Below, one piece after another: positions 7,922-15,301 of a DNA stretch of 21,107 nucleotides. The notes under the pieces are model-generated. The model did no database searches and was not told where the DNA came from. It saw only the letters and a program-made list of their open reading frames with translations. Location of the stretch: the NCBI GenBank assembly GCA_900545785.1, contig URAA01000009.1:1-21107 (forward strand). The letters run 5' to 3'. Made by a program: the position numbers and the translations under genes. Numbering within the stretch: position 1 is the first letter of the stretch; the number at the start of each line of letters is the position of its first letter. The DNA comes from an uncultured Dialister sp. GTDB lineage: Bacteria > Bacillota > Negativicutes > Veillonellales > Dialisteraceae.

Positions 7922-9295
7922 ATGAAAGAAACTTACAGCAGAACAAAATCTGTCTGGCAGCGTATGAATAAGACGGAACGCAAAGCTGTCATGAGTTACG
8001 GTGAAAAATACAAGAAATTTTTGGATATTGCCCGTACGGAAAGACTGGCAGCGGAGGAAATTATCCGCCGGGCGGAAGCAAAGGGTTTTAAACCCGTCTA
8101 TGATATGAAATCTCTTAAGGCGGGAGATAAAGTGTATTGGAACCAGAAAGGGAAATCCGTGATTTTAGCGGTCATCGGAAAGCAGCCCGTTCATGAAGGC
8201 ATCAAGATCGTCGGATCTCATATCGATTCGCCCCGTCTGGATCTGAAAGCAAATCCGGTCCATGAAAAAGAAGGAATCGTTTATTTCCGTACTCATTATT
8301 ACGGAGGAATCAAGAAATACCAGTGGACCACGATTCCGCTCGCGCTGATCGGCGTTGTGTTTACAAAGAGCGGAAAGAAAGTGGATATCAATATCGGCCT
8401 TAAAGAAGATGATCCGATTTTTTATGTAACGGATCTGCTGATTCATATGGCGCAGGATCAGATGAAAAAGAGCCTTGCCGAAGGAATCACCGGTGAACAG
8501 CTGCAGGCTGTGGCAGGAAGTCATTCGGAAGAAGGACATACGCCGAAAGAAGCAATCCTCGAACTTTTGAAAAAAGAATACGGCATTGAAGAAGAAGATT
8601 TTGCCGCAGCGGAATTGGAACTGGTTCCTGCCATGAAAAGCAGAGATGTCGGTCTTGACAGATCCCTCATCGCTTCTTACGGACAGGACGACCGGGTATG
8701 CTCTTATGCCAATCTGGAAGCGATTTTGAATGCAAAAGCGGGAACAAAAACACAGGCGGCACTTCTCACCGACAAGGAAGAGATCGGCTCTTATGGAAAT
8801 ACCGGTATGGAATCCTCTTATTTTGTTAAATTTGTTATGAAACTTCTTGCATTGCAGGGAAGCGGAAGCCTTCTTGATTTCTATGAAACGATGGAAAACA
8901 GCGAAATGCTTTCTGCCGACGTCAATTCCTGCTTGGATCCGATGTTCCCCGAAGTTTCGGAAAAGGATAATGCATCCCTTCTCGGATACGGTGTCAATCT
9001 GACAAAGTACGGCGGATCTCGGGGCAAGGCAGGCAGCAATGATGCAAATGCAGAATTTTTGCAGAAAATCAGAAAAATTTTCAATGATGCCGGCGTTTGC
9101 TGGCAGATCGGCGAGCTCGGCAAAGTGGATCAGGGCGGCGGCGGCACCATCGCATTCATGATGGCAAACTGGGGCGCAGAAGTGGTGGATTGCGGCACAT
9201 CCATGCTTTCCATGCATGCACCGTACGATCTTCTCTCCAAAGCAGATGCGTATGAAACGTATCTGGCATATAAAGCTTTCTTTGAGAGCAAATAA
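7922..9295 (+). CDS. M18 family zinc aminopeptidase
   Basis: The 457-residue cytosolic enzyme belongs to the M18 (aspartyl aminopeptidase/aminopeptidase I) family, which forms large oligomers and removes N-terminal residues, often acidic ones, from peptides. Metal and catalytic motifs are all visible in order: GSHIDSPRLD (His100), YGQDDRV (Asp256), TDKEEIGSYG (Glu286/Glu287), ADVNSCLDP (Asp323) and SMHAPYDL (His422). The length is normal for the family and there is no signal peptide. A strong AGGAGG ends 6 bases before the ATG. The gene is bracketed by its own probable promoter and terminator, so it is likely monocistronic. A housekeeping role in peptide turnover fits an amino acid-fermenting lifestyle; the exact residue preference cannot be read from the sequence. 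Confidence 0.93.
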   Translation: MKETYSRTKSVWQRMNKTERKAVMSYGEKYKKFLDIARTERLAAEEIIRRAEAKGFKPVYDMKSLKAGDKVYWNQKGKSVILAVIGKQPVHEGIKIVGSHIDSPRLDLKANPVHEKEGIVYFRTHYYGGIKKYQWTTIPLALIGVVFTKSGKKVDINIGLKEDDPIFYVTDLLIHMAQDQMKKSLAEGITGEQLQAVAGSHSEEGHTPKEAILELLKKEYGIEEEDFAAAELELVPAMKSRDVGLDRSLIASYGQDDRVCSYANLEAILNAKAGTKTQAALLTDKEEIGSYGNTGMESSYFVKFVMKLLALQGSGSLLDFYETMENSEMLSADVNSCLDPMFPEVSEKDNASLLGYGVNLTKYGGSRGKAGSNDANAEFLQKIRKIFNDAGVCWQIGELGKVDQGGGGTIAFMMANWGAEVVDCGTSMLSMHAPYDLLSKADAYETYLAYKAFFESK

Positions 9296-9315
9296 AACAA
9301 TGAAATGAAACAGAA

Positions 9316-9345
9316 AGGGCTTTCTTGCAAGGAAGCCTTTTTTTT
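9316..9345 (+). terminator. Rho-independent terminator after the aminopeptidase gene
   Basis: A 9-bp stem (9316-9324 with 9331-9339, two G-U pairs) with the loop TTGCAA is followed by T to 9345. Confidence 0.88.
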
Positions 9346-9395
9346 GTCGGGAAATTTCAATTTTTATTTCAGAAATAAATTCATACATTTTCCTA

Positions 9396-9424
9396 TTGAC
9401 TGTATAATTCGTCTGGGTTACTAT
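9396..9424 (+). promoter_or_regulatory. Sigma-70 promoter candidate for the TRAP-TAXI transporter
   Basis: TTGACT (9396-9401) and TACTAT (9419-9424) are separated by 17 bases. The permease start is 52 bases after the -10 element. Confidence 0.7.
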
Positions 9425-9475
9425 ATCTAACAAGATTTATTTTTCAGAAGCATAGAAGAGCAGGAGGATTTCATC

Positions 9476-11464
9476 ATGGCTGACAATCAGTCGGAGATAC
9501 ATCAAGAGAAAGAAATATTGACGGAGGATCCGGAGAAAAAAGCACAAGAACTGTTGGAAGAAAAAGAAGCAGACTCACGGATGAGAAATTATTCGGGCCC
9601 TATGGGGAAATGCATTGTGCTGCTCCTTTGCGTATGGACCGCATTCCAACTGTATTTTACGACGGTGGGCGCTATCAGTGCGATCAATCTGAGGGCGATC
9701 CATTCTATTTTTTTACTCGTTTTTACATTCCTTTTATTTCCGACCTGCAGAAAAGAAAAAAGAAACAGAACGATGCCGCCCTTTTGGGACATAGCTTTTA
9801 TTATTGCTTCGGCAGGCAGTTTTTTATATCTGATTTTAAATTATACAAGAATTGCCCAGACCGGGGGACGTATCTCCGACATGGAAACGGGGATAGCTCT
9901 TTTGGCGGTCATCTGTGTGTTTGAAGCTGCCCGAAGAGCATCGGGAAATTTGTCGATCCTTGCCGCCGTTTTCCTTGCGTATAACTGGTTCGGCGCTTAT
10001 CTTCCGGGCTATCTGGGACATAACGGATTCACTTTGAAACGGGTGCTCATCACGCAATTCTGGGGGACCGACGGTCTTCTCGGTACCGGCGTGGGCGTAT
10101 CGGCGACATATATATTCCTCTTCGTCATCTTCGGCGCTTTTTTGAAATATTCGGGCTTTTCAAAATTTATCAATGACTTTTCCCTCACTTTGGTGGGAAC
10201 CGCTTCCGGCGGCCCTGCCAAGGTGGCGGTCATTGCGTCGGGACTCATGGGAATGATCAACGGCTCCGCCATTGCCAATGTGGCGACGACGGGAACCATT
10301 ACAATTCCTTTGATGAAACGGACGGGATATAAAAAAGAATTTGCCGCAGCGGTGGAAGCCGTCGCTTCGACGGGGGGCCAGTTTACGCCGCCTATCATGG
10401 GAGCTGTGGGATTTGTCATGGCGGAATTTTTGAATTTATCCTATACCTATGTGGCTCTTGCGGCAATTACGCCGGCGCTGCTTTATTATATCGGCCTCCT
10501 TTTTGCGGTACATTTTGAAGCGAAACGTTTGGGGCTTTCCGGTATTGCCAAAGAAAATATTCCCGATGCAATGACGGTGATTAAGGAAGAGGGCCATCTG
10601 GTGCTGCCCCTCATCAGCTTGATCGGCCTCATGTTTATGGGATTCACCCCTCTTTATGCGGCAGTTATTTCTATTTTTATCACCATCGGCGCAAGCTGGC
10701 TTCGAAAAGATACCCGCATGACGGGAGATAAAATTTTGACCGCCGTCGTGGAAGGGGCAAAATCCGCTGTTTCCGTCGGCGTATGCTGTATCATCATCGG
10801 CATCATCATCGGTACGGTCACCTTGACGTCCCTCGGGCTGAACATGGGATATCTCATTCTTTCCGTCGTACAGGACAACAATCTTTATCTGGCAGGTTTT
10901 CTTGTGATGGTTATGTCTGCTATTCTGGGAATGGGAGTGCCCGGTGTGGCAGCCTATGTCATCGTTCAGGCCGTAGCCGTTCCCGTCCTGATCAAAGCGG
11001 GAGCTATTCCGATCATTGCCCATATGTTCTGCCTGATTTACGCCTGCCTTTCCAATATCACGCCGCCGGTGGCAATGTCGGCCTATGTGGCATCGGGCAT
11101 TGCCGATTCGGATCAGACAAAAACGGGACTCTGGGCAGTCCGTCTCGGTCTTATCGGATTCATCATTCCTTTCTTTTTTCTTGATAATCCGGTGCTTCTT
11201 ATCGGTGTCGATAAGGCAGCGTCTACGGCAGATACTTTATGGAGCATCTTTTCCGCCTGCATCGGTACCTATGCTTTGGTGGCAGGCCTTGAAGGATGGA
11301 TCCTCCGCCGCTGTACCGTGCCGGAAAGAATTATTTTATTTATAGCATCACCTCTCCTTCTTTTCCCCGGAATAATATCGGACGGCATCGGCATCTTGGG
11401 AATATTGGCTGTCACCGCCTTCCAGTATGTACGGTGGAAAAAAGAAAAAGAAGTAAAAATTTGA
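9476..11464 (+). CDS. TRAP transporter fused permease (small and large membrane subunits), TAXI type
   Basis: The 662-residue protein fuses the DctQ-like small and DctM-like large membrane subunits of a tripartite ATP-independent periplasmic transporter, which imports a substrate using an ion gradient. Residues 1-43 are an acidic soluble N-terminal segment. Membrane helices begin near residue 44. The DctM-type core carries GLMGMINGSAIANVATTGT (about 256-274) and STGGQFTPPIMGA (about 298-310), both typical of the family. A repeat-like element GMGVPGVAAYVI appears in the second half. The C-terminus ends in a further hydrophobic segment and a basic tail. The Shine-Dalgarno (AGGAGG) is well placed. 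The binding protein gene follows after about 90 bases; fused permeases of this kind pair with TAXI binding proteins. Substrate unknown; amino acids or carboxylates are common for TAXI systems. Confidence 0.93.
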   Translation: MADNQSEIHQEKEILTEDPEKKAQELLEEKEADSRMRNYSGPMGKCIVLLLCVWTAFQLYFTTVGAISAINLRAIHSIFLLVFTFLLFPTCRKEKRNRTMPPFWDIAFIIASAGSFLYLILNYTRIAQTGGRISDMETGIALLAVICVFEAARRASGNLSILAAVFLAYNWFGAYLPGYLGHNGFTLKRVLITQFWGTDGLLGTGVGVSATYIFLFVIFGAFLKYSGFSKFINDFSLTLVGTASGGPAKVAVIASGLMGMINGSAIANVATTGTITIPLMKRTGYKKEFAAAVEAVASTGGQFTPPIMGAVGFVMAEFLNLSYTYVALAAITPALLYYIGLLFAVHFEAKRLGLSGIAKENIPDAMTVIKEEGHLVLPLISLIGLMFMGFTPLYAAVISIFITIGASWLRKDTRMTGDKILTAVVEGAKSAVSVGVCCIIIGIIIGTVTLTSLGLNMGYLILSVVQDNNLYLAGFLVMVMSAILGMGVPGVAAYVIVQAVAVPVLIKAGAIPIIAHMFCLIYACLSNITPPVAMSAYVASGIADSDQTKTGLWAVRLGLIGFIIPFFFLDNPVLLIGVDKAASTADTLWSIFSACIGTYALVAGLEGWILRRCTVPERIILFIASPLLLFPGIISDGIGILGILAVTAFQYVRWKKEKEVKI

Positions 11465-11554
11465 TTTTCAGACCGCTTTGTTTCAGGTATACTGGAATAA
11501 ATATATTTTCTGATTTTATTTCAAGAAGTTCGGCAGATACGGGAGGAAATGAAA

Positions 11555-12559
11555 ATGAAACTGAAAAAAATGATTGCTTTGTCTTTGGCGGCACTTGCCA
11601 TTGCAGGAGCGGCAGCAGGCTGCGGCGGGGAAAAATCAAATGCTCCGGGAGGGGGAAAACCTCAGGCGGGACAGACGATAAAAATTAATTTCCCCACGGC
11701 GGGAGCTTCCGGCGCTTTATATGCCGTCGGTGCTGCCATTACAAATATGTGGACGAACAATGTTCCCGGCGTGCAGGCGGCAAGCCAGGCATCGGCAGGG
11801 GGAATCGCCAACCTGAACATGGTTTCCGACGGAGAAGCACAAGTTTCTATCGCTATTTCCAGCAATGTCTACCAATGTCTTAAAGGAACGGACAGTTTCA
11901 AAGATCATGCTTATCCGGATTTGAAAGTCATCGCAGGGCTGTATATGAATCCTAACCAAGTGGTGGTGACGGAGAAATCGGGGATTGAAAAACTGTCTGA
12001 TGTAAAGGGAAAACATTTTGCCGTCGCATCGGCAGGATCGTCCGTTTATAACGAATGTGACACCCATTTTACTGCGGCAGGACTGAAATTTCCCGAAGAT
12101 ATCCGGGCAGAATATATTACTTTTACCGATGCGGCAGATATGCTCCAAAACGGTTCCATCGACGGGGCGTGGATCATGTCCGGCGCACCTGCTTCTGCCG
12201 TAACGCAGGCTCTGACGGGAGGATGCCGACTGGTCGATATAGACGGGGCGCTGATTGATGCGATGAAACAAAAATATCCTTGGTACACAAGCTATACCAT
12301 TCCGGCGGGAACCTATCCGAACCAAGATAAAGATATCCATACCTCTGCCATTAAAATGGTCATGTTCACCAGAGGAGATATGCCGGAGGATGTGGTATAC
12401 AATCTGACAAAATCTTTCTGGCAGCATATTGATGAACTGGGACAGGCGCAGAAAAATCTGAAAGGACTGAAACCGGAAGATGCGGTGAAAGATATAGCCG
12501 GCGTTCCGCTTCATCCCGGTGCGGAAAAGTATTATAAAGAAATAGGTGTATTGAAATAA
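11555..12559 (+). CDS. TAXI family TRAP transporter substrate-binding lipoprotein
   Basis: The protein captures the substrate outside the inner membrane and hands it to the fused permease encoded upstream. ATG 11555 (334 residues) was preferred to 11549, because GGGAGG ends only 2 bases before the earlier ATG but 8 bases before this one. The N-terminus is a lipoprotein signal peptide with the lipobox AAAGC, so Cys23 of this form should be lipidated. A Gly/Lys/Pro linker follows. The mature domain shows TAXI features: INFPTAGASGALYAVGAAI near the start, then a conserved pattern around LKVIAGLYMNPNQVVV and GKHFAVASAGSSVYN. The gap to the permease gene has no clear terminator, so both genes are probably one transcript. 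No terminator was found after this gene; the next promoter lies 28 bases on. Confidence 0.92.
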   Translation: MKLKKMIALSLAALAIAGAAAGCGGEKSNAPGGGKPQAGQTIKINFPTAGASGALYAVGAAITNMWTNNVPGVQAASQASAGGIANLNMVSDGEAQVSIAISSNVYQCLKGTDSFKDHAYPDLKVIAGLYMNPNQVVVTEKSGIEKLSDVKGKHFAVASAGSSVYNECDTHFTAAGLKFPEDIRAEYITFTDAADMLQNGSIDGAWIMSGAPASAVTQALTGGCRLVDIDGALIDAMKQKYPWYTSYTIPAGTYPNQDKDIHTSAIKMVMFTRGDMPEDVVYNLTKSFWQHIDELGQAQKNLKGLKPEDAVKDIAGVPLHPGAEKYYKEIGVLK

Positions 12560-12586
12560 ATTTAAAAATCCGCCGAAAAAAATCTC

Positions 12587-12615
12587 TTGACAAGAAAAAG
12601 ATCGTCGGTTAAAAT
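12587..12615 (+). promoter_or_regulatory. Strong sigma-70 promoter driving the T-box leader
   Basis: A perfect -35 TTGACA (12587-12592) and TAAAAT (12610-12615) are separated by 17 bases. Transcription would start near 12622, about 50 bases before the conserved AGAGAG of the T-box specifier domain and about 330 bases before the coding start. Confidence 0.85.
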
Positions 12616-12803
12616 ATTTCCAATATAAAAAAAGTGATGACGGAAAAAAGTACAAGTTTCGTTTCTGCATAGAGAGCTGGTGGATGGTGAAAACCGGAGA
12701 GAAAGGAATTTGGAAGTTCTTTCCTGAACCGCTTCACTGAAATATAAGTAGGTGTTGCCGGAGTGGCTTGCGTTAAAAGGCCGAGAGTTGATCTGATGAA
12801 TGA

Positions 12804-12846
12804 GGGTGGTACCACGGATATTCCGTCCCTTGGGTACCGCCCTTTT
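12804..12846 (+). terminator. First T-box terminator, formed with the T-box sequence itself
   Basis: GGGTGGTACC (12804-12813) can pair over 10 bp, one G-U, with GGTACCGCCC (12833-12842), followed by TTTT. The competing antiterminator pairs AGGG (12803-12806) with CCCT (12827-12830) and ACGG (12814-12817) with CCGT (12823-12826). The small ACGG/CCGT hairpin can exist in both states. The T run is short, so this terminator may be leaky. Confidence 0.65.
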
Positions 12847-12899
12847 ATATTTGAAATCCTTTGTCAGATAAACAGGGTGGTACCGCGATGAGTCCCGTC

Positions 12900-12927
12900 G
12901 TCCCTTGCTATAGCGAGGGACTTTTTT
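12900..12927 (+). terminator. Second, canonical T-box terminator
   Basis: GTCCCTTGC (12900-12908) pairs with GCGAGGGAC (12913-12921) around TATA, followed by six T. The competing antiterminator pairs AGGG (12874-12877) with CCCT (12902-12905), the usual T-box arrangement. It lies 28 bases before the coding start. Confidence 0.93.
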
Positions 12928-12955
12928 GTAGAAAAAAGAAAGCGGGGAACCGAAA

Positions 12956-13951
12956 ATGAAAAAATGGATGAAATGCATGATAGCGGTAAGTTTGGCAGGT
13001 ATGGCGGCAGTGACGGCAGCCTGCGGCGGAGCGGGAGAAAATAAAAACGCTTCTTTGGAAAACGGCAAATTGAAAATAGGAGTGGTACAGATCGTACAGC
13101 ACTCTTCCCTGGATCTGGCAAACAAAGGCTTTACGGATGCACTGAAAGAACGGGGCTATGACGAAAGCAAGGTGATCTTCGATCAGCAGAATGCCCAAGG
13201 GGATCAATCCAATTTAAAAAGTATTGTTGCCCGTTTCAAAAATGAAAGACCCGGTTTGATTTGTGCCATTGCGACACCTTCCGCACAGGCGGCAGCCAAT
13301 GAAATCAAAGATATACCGATCGTAGGAACGGCCATTACGGATTTCACCACGGCCAAATTGGTACAAAATGACGAAGCGCCGGGAGGAAATGTGACGGGGG
13401 TCAGTAATTTGACATCGGTGGACGCGCAGATGGATCTGGCAAGAAGATTGGTGCCTTCCGCCAAAAAAGTGGGACTTATTTATTGTTCCAGCGAAGTGAA
13501 CAGCGAAGTTCAGGCAAATATGGTGAAAGAATATGCCGGAAAGAATAACCTTATCGTAGAAGAAAGGACCGTCAACAGTGTGAATGATATCCAGCAGGTG
13601 GCGGAATCTTTGATCGGCGCCTGTGATTTCATTTACGTACCCACCGATAATGTGATGGCTTCCGCCATTCCCACACTGGTAAAAGTGACGGACAAAGCAA
13701 AAATCCCCGTCATTGCAGGAGCGGGCAGCATGGCAAAAGACGGCGCCCTTGCCTCTCTCTCCGTTGATTACTATACTTTGGGAAAACAGACCGGTTATTT
13801 GGCGGCGGATATTTTGGACGGAAAAGTAAAACCGGAAAATGCACCGATTCAGCATCAAAAAGAATATAAAATCGTTATCAATAAAAAGAATATGGACATA
13901 TTGGGTATAGCAATTCCGGAAAATATTTTAAAATCCGCCGAACTATTATAA
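12956..13951 (+). CDS. ABC transporter substrate-binding lipoprotein, TrpX-like (predicted aromatic amino acid, likely tyrosine)
   Basis: The 331-residue protein has a lipoprotein signal peptide with the lipobox VTAAC (Cys23). The mature part matches the ABC_sub_bind family (COG2984, TrpX): LKIGVVQIVQHSSLD at the start, FDQQNAQGDQSN, CAIATPSAQAA, GTAITDF, GVSNLTSV, YVPTDNVMAS and LASLSVDYYTLGKQTG. Relatives are predicted to bind tryptophan or tyrosine. The T-box leader directly upstream implies control by an amino acid; its TGGT bulge and TAT specifier suggest tyrosine. TrpX genes usually precede permease and ATPase genes; here the next gene is yggS, so this is an orphan binding protein that must use a transporter encoded elsewhere, or have another role. 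GCGGGG serves as a modest ribosome binding site. No clear terminator follows. Confidence 0.88.
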   Translation: MKKWMKCMIAVSLAGMAAVTAACGGAGENKNASLENGKLKIGVVQIVQHSSLDLANKGFTDALKERGYDESKVIFDQQNAQGDQSNLKSIVARFKNERPGLICAIATPSAQAAANEIKDIPIVGTAITDFTTAKLVQNDEAPGGNVTGVSNLTSVDAQMDLARRLVPSAKKVGLIYCSSEVNSEVQANMVKEYAGKNNLIVEERTVNSVNDIQQVAESLIGACDFIYVPTDNVMASAIPTLVKVTDKAKIPVIAGAGSMAKDGALASLSVDYYTLGKQTGYLAADILDGKVKPENAPIQHQKEYKIVINKKNMDILGIAIPENILKSAELL

Positions 13952-14091
13952 TTCAGCGCGGCTCTATATATTTTCAAGAGAGAAAAAATAATAAAAGAGA
14001 GTGCATTTAAAAAATTTCCTTTCTTCGGTGTAAGAGATATGGGCTGTTTCGGAGAAACAAACGATAAAACCATGTTTTTATGAGGTAGCTA

Positions 14092-14100
14092 TGTTATAAT
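14092..14100 (+). promoter_or_regulatory. Extended -10 promoter candidate for the yggS-divIVA operon
   Basis: TGTTATAAT (14092-14100) is a perfect extended -10 (TGnTATAAT). No good -35 is visible 17 bases upstream, as is common for extended -10 promoters. yggS starts 48 bases later. The rest of the gap 13952-14091 holds only weak hairpins. Confidence 0.6.
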
Positions 14101-14148
14101 AAAGCATGGATATATTTTTCTTAATTCTTAATCAGGGAAGGCAGCGGA

Positions 14149-14856
14149 ATGTCAGATATTGAAAAAAGGCTGCAGTCGGTAAAAAAACGCATAGAAGCGG
14201 CGAAGGGACGCTCTCCTTACGGACAGGATGTGACACTTGTGGCAGTGACGAAATTTCACCCCTTGGAGGATATGGAAGAAGTACTCCGCCTCGGTGTCAC
14301 TCATGTGGGAGAAAACCGTGTACAGGAGATGGAAGACAAGTACAAGAACCTTTCACTTCCCGCGGTATGGAATTTTCAGGGACATCTGCAAAAAAATAAA
14401 GTTAAGAAAGCGGTGGCTCTCGCTGATTTGATTCAGTCTGCCGATTCTTTTGAAATTTTGCGGGAAATAGATAAAAGAGCCGGCGAAATCGGAAAAGTGC
14501 AGGATTTGCTTCTGGAATGTAATGTTTCCGGGGAAGAAAGCAAGTACGGATTTGCACCGGAAGATCTGGAAAGAGCGGCTGAACTTGCCGCCTATTGTCC
14601 CCATATTTCAGTCAAAGGCCTGATGTGTATGGCGCCGATAGAAGAGGACGGGGAGAAAACAAGGCCCGTTTTCAGAAAAGCCCGCCTCTTGTGGGAAGAA
14701 TTGAAGAAATATTTCCCGGAAGATCAAATATCTATCCTGTCCATGGGCATGACCCGGGACTTTGAAACAGCTATAGAAGAAGGCGCGACAATGGTTCGCA
14801 TTGGCACTGCGATTTTCGGTGCCCGACAGAAGGGAGAAAAAAATGAGCTTGCTTGA
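14149..14856 (+). CDS. yggS: YggS/YlmE family PLP-binding homeostasis protein
   Basis: The 235-residue cytosolic protein binds pyridoxal phosphate as a single TIM-barrel domain and helps keep free PLP and amino acid pools in balance; no enzymatic activity is established for the family. The PLP lysine is in LVAVTKFHP (Lys35). Other family marks are VGENRVQEMEDK, WNFQGHLQKNK, SADSFEILREI, CNVSGEESKYGF, KGLMCMAP, LSMGMTRDFETAI and VRIGTAIFG. The length is typical. It is the first gene of the division-linked cluster, where the Bacillus homologue ylmE also precedes sepF. Its last 14 bases overlap the start of sepF1, so the two should be translationally coupled. Confidence 0.95.
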   Translation: MSDIEKRLQSVKKRIEAAKGRSPYGQDVTLVAVTKFHPLEDMEEVLRLGVTHVGENRVQEMEDKYKNLSLPAVWNFQGHLQKNKVKKAVALADLIQSADSFEILREIDKRAGEIGKVQDLLLECNVSGEESKYGFAPEDLERAAELAAYCPHISVKGLMCMAPIEEDGEKTRPVFRKARLLWEELKKYFPEDQISILSMGMTRDFETAIEEGATMVRIGTAIFGARQKGEKNELA

Positions 14857-15301
14857 TAAATTAAAAGATCAATTTGCACCAAGAGAAGATGAAATGGAAG
14901 AAGGTTATGAAGAGGAAGAAACTTCCGTAACTTCTGCCGCACCTGTTCCTCCGAGGAATGTAGCCGGCGCAGGCCGTCCTGTCGCTACCCGTCAGGCAAA
15001 ACCTTATACCATGGTCGTGGTGAATCCGAAAAATTATCAGGATGCGGAAAAAATCGGTGATCATTTGAAATCCTCCCGTCCGGTGGTTATGAATATGGAA
15101 AAAACCGACGTGGACGAAGCACAGCGTATCGTTGACTTCATCCAAGGGGTCATGTATGCTCTGGACGGCAGAATCGATCAGATTTCCGAACATATTTATC
15201 TTTGCGCGCCGAATAACATGAGTGTTTCCCGGGAGAACTTCGCCGCTTTTCCTGAAGCCGGAGCGCCCGCTTGGGAACCGCAGACACCGACAAGGGAATA
15301 A
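14843..15301 (+). CDS. sepF: Cell division protein SepF, first copy
   Basis: SepF polymerises at the division site and tethers FtsZ to the membrane. ATG 14843 (152 residues) was chosen because AGGGAG lies 6 bases before it and the product then starts with the expected amphipathic membrane helix MSLLDKLKDQFA. An upstream in-frame ATG at 14801 would only add yggS-overlapping sequence. Residues 13-52 are an acidic then Pro/Ala-rich linker. The SepF core spans about 55-128 (TMVVVNPKNYQDAEKIGDHL, VVMNMEKTDVDEAQRIVDF, YALDGRIDQI, IYLCAPNN). It is the more canonical of two tandem copies. The stop codon abuts the ATG of the second copy (TAAATG). Confidence 0.94.
   Translation: MSLLDKLKDQFAPREDEMEEGYEEEETSVTSAAPVPPRNVAGAGRPVATRQAKPYTMVVVNPKNYQDAEKIGDHLKSSRPVVMNMEKTDVDEAQRIVDFIQGVMYALDGRIDQISEHIYLCAPNNMSVSRENFAAFPEAGAPAWEPQTPTRE

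Larger units (their letters stand above)
12671..12927 (+). promoter_or_regulatory. T-box riboswitch leader with one specifier domain and two antiterminator/terminator modules
   Basis: T-box leaders sense uncharged tRNA: a specifier triplet pairs with the anticodon, and the tRNA 3' end pairs with a UGGN bulge to block a terminator. Stem I hallmarks are AGAGAG (12671-12676), GGTGGATGGTGAAAACCGG (12679-12697), GAA (12739-12741) and AGTAGG (12747-12752). The stem II region has CGTTA (12771-12775). The first T-box sequence, AGGGTGGTACC, is at 12803-12813; a second, AGGGTGGTACCGCG, is at 12874-12887. Only about 28 bases separate the first terminator from the second T-box, so the second module has no specifier domain of its own. 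The likely specifier is TAT (12743-12745, Tyr); the overlapping ATA (Ile) cannot be excluded by eye. Both bulges read TGGT, fitting tRNAs with A at the discriminator position, such as tRNA-Tyr, not tRNA-Trp (G). Confidence 0.92.

Noticed and set aside
8165..9433. A 422-codon open frame on the minus strand opposite the aminopeptidase gene
   Set aside because: It is the mirror of a gene with complete M18 catalytic motifs, has no family features, is rich in Cys, His and Phe as reverse-strand artefacts are, and reads through the terminator of the real gene.
11717..12670. A 317-codon minus-strand open frame opposite the TAXI binding protein
   Set aside because: The plus-strand gene has a lipobox, a ribosome binding site and family motifs; the minus frame has none and runs across the promoter at 12587-12615.
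12764..12766. TGG in the T-box leader as a tryptophan specifier
   Set aside because: It lies after AGTAGG, in the stem II region, outside the specifier loop, and the TGGT bulges do not suit the G discriminator of tRNA-Trp.
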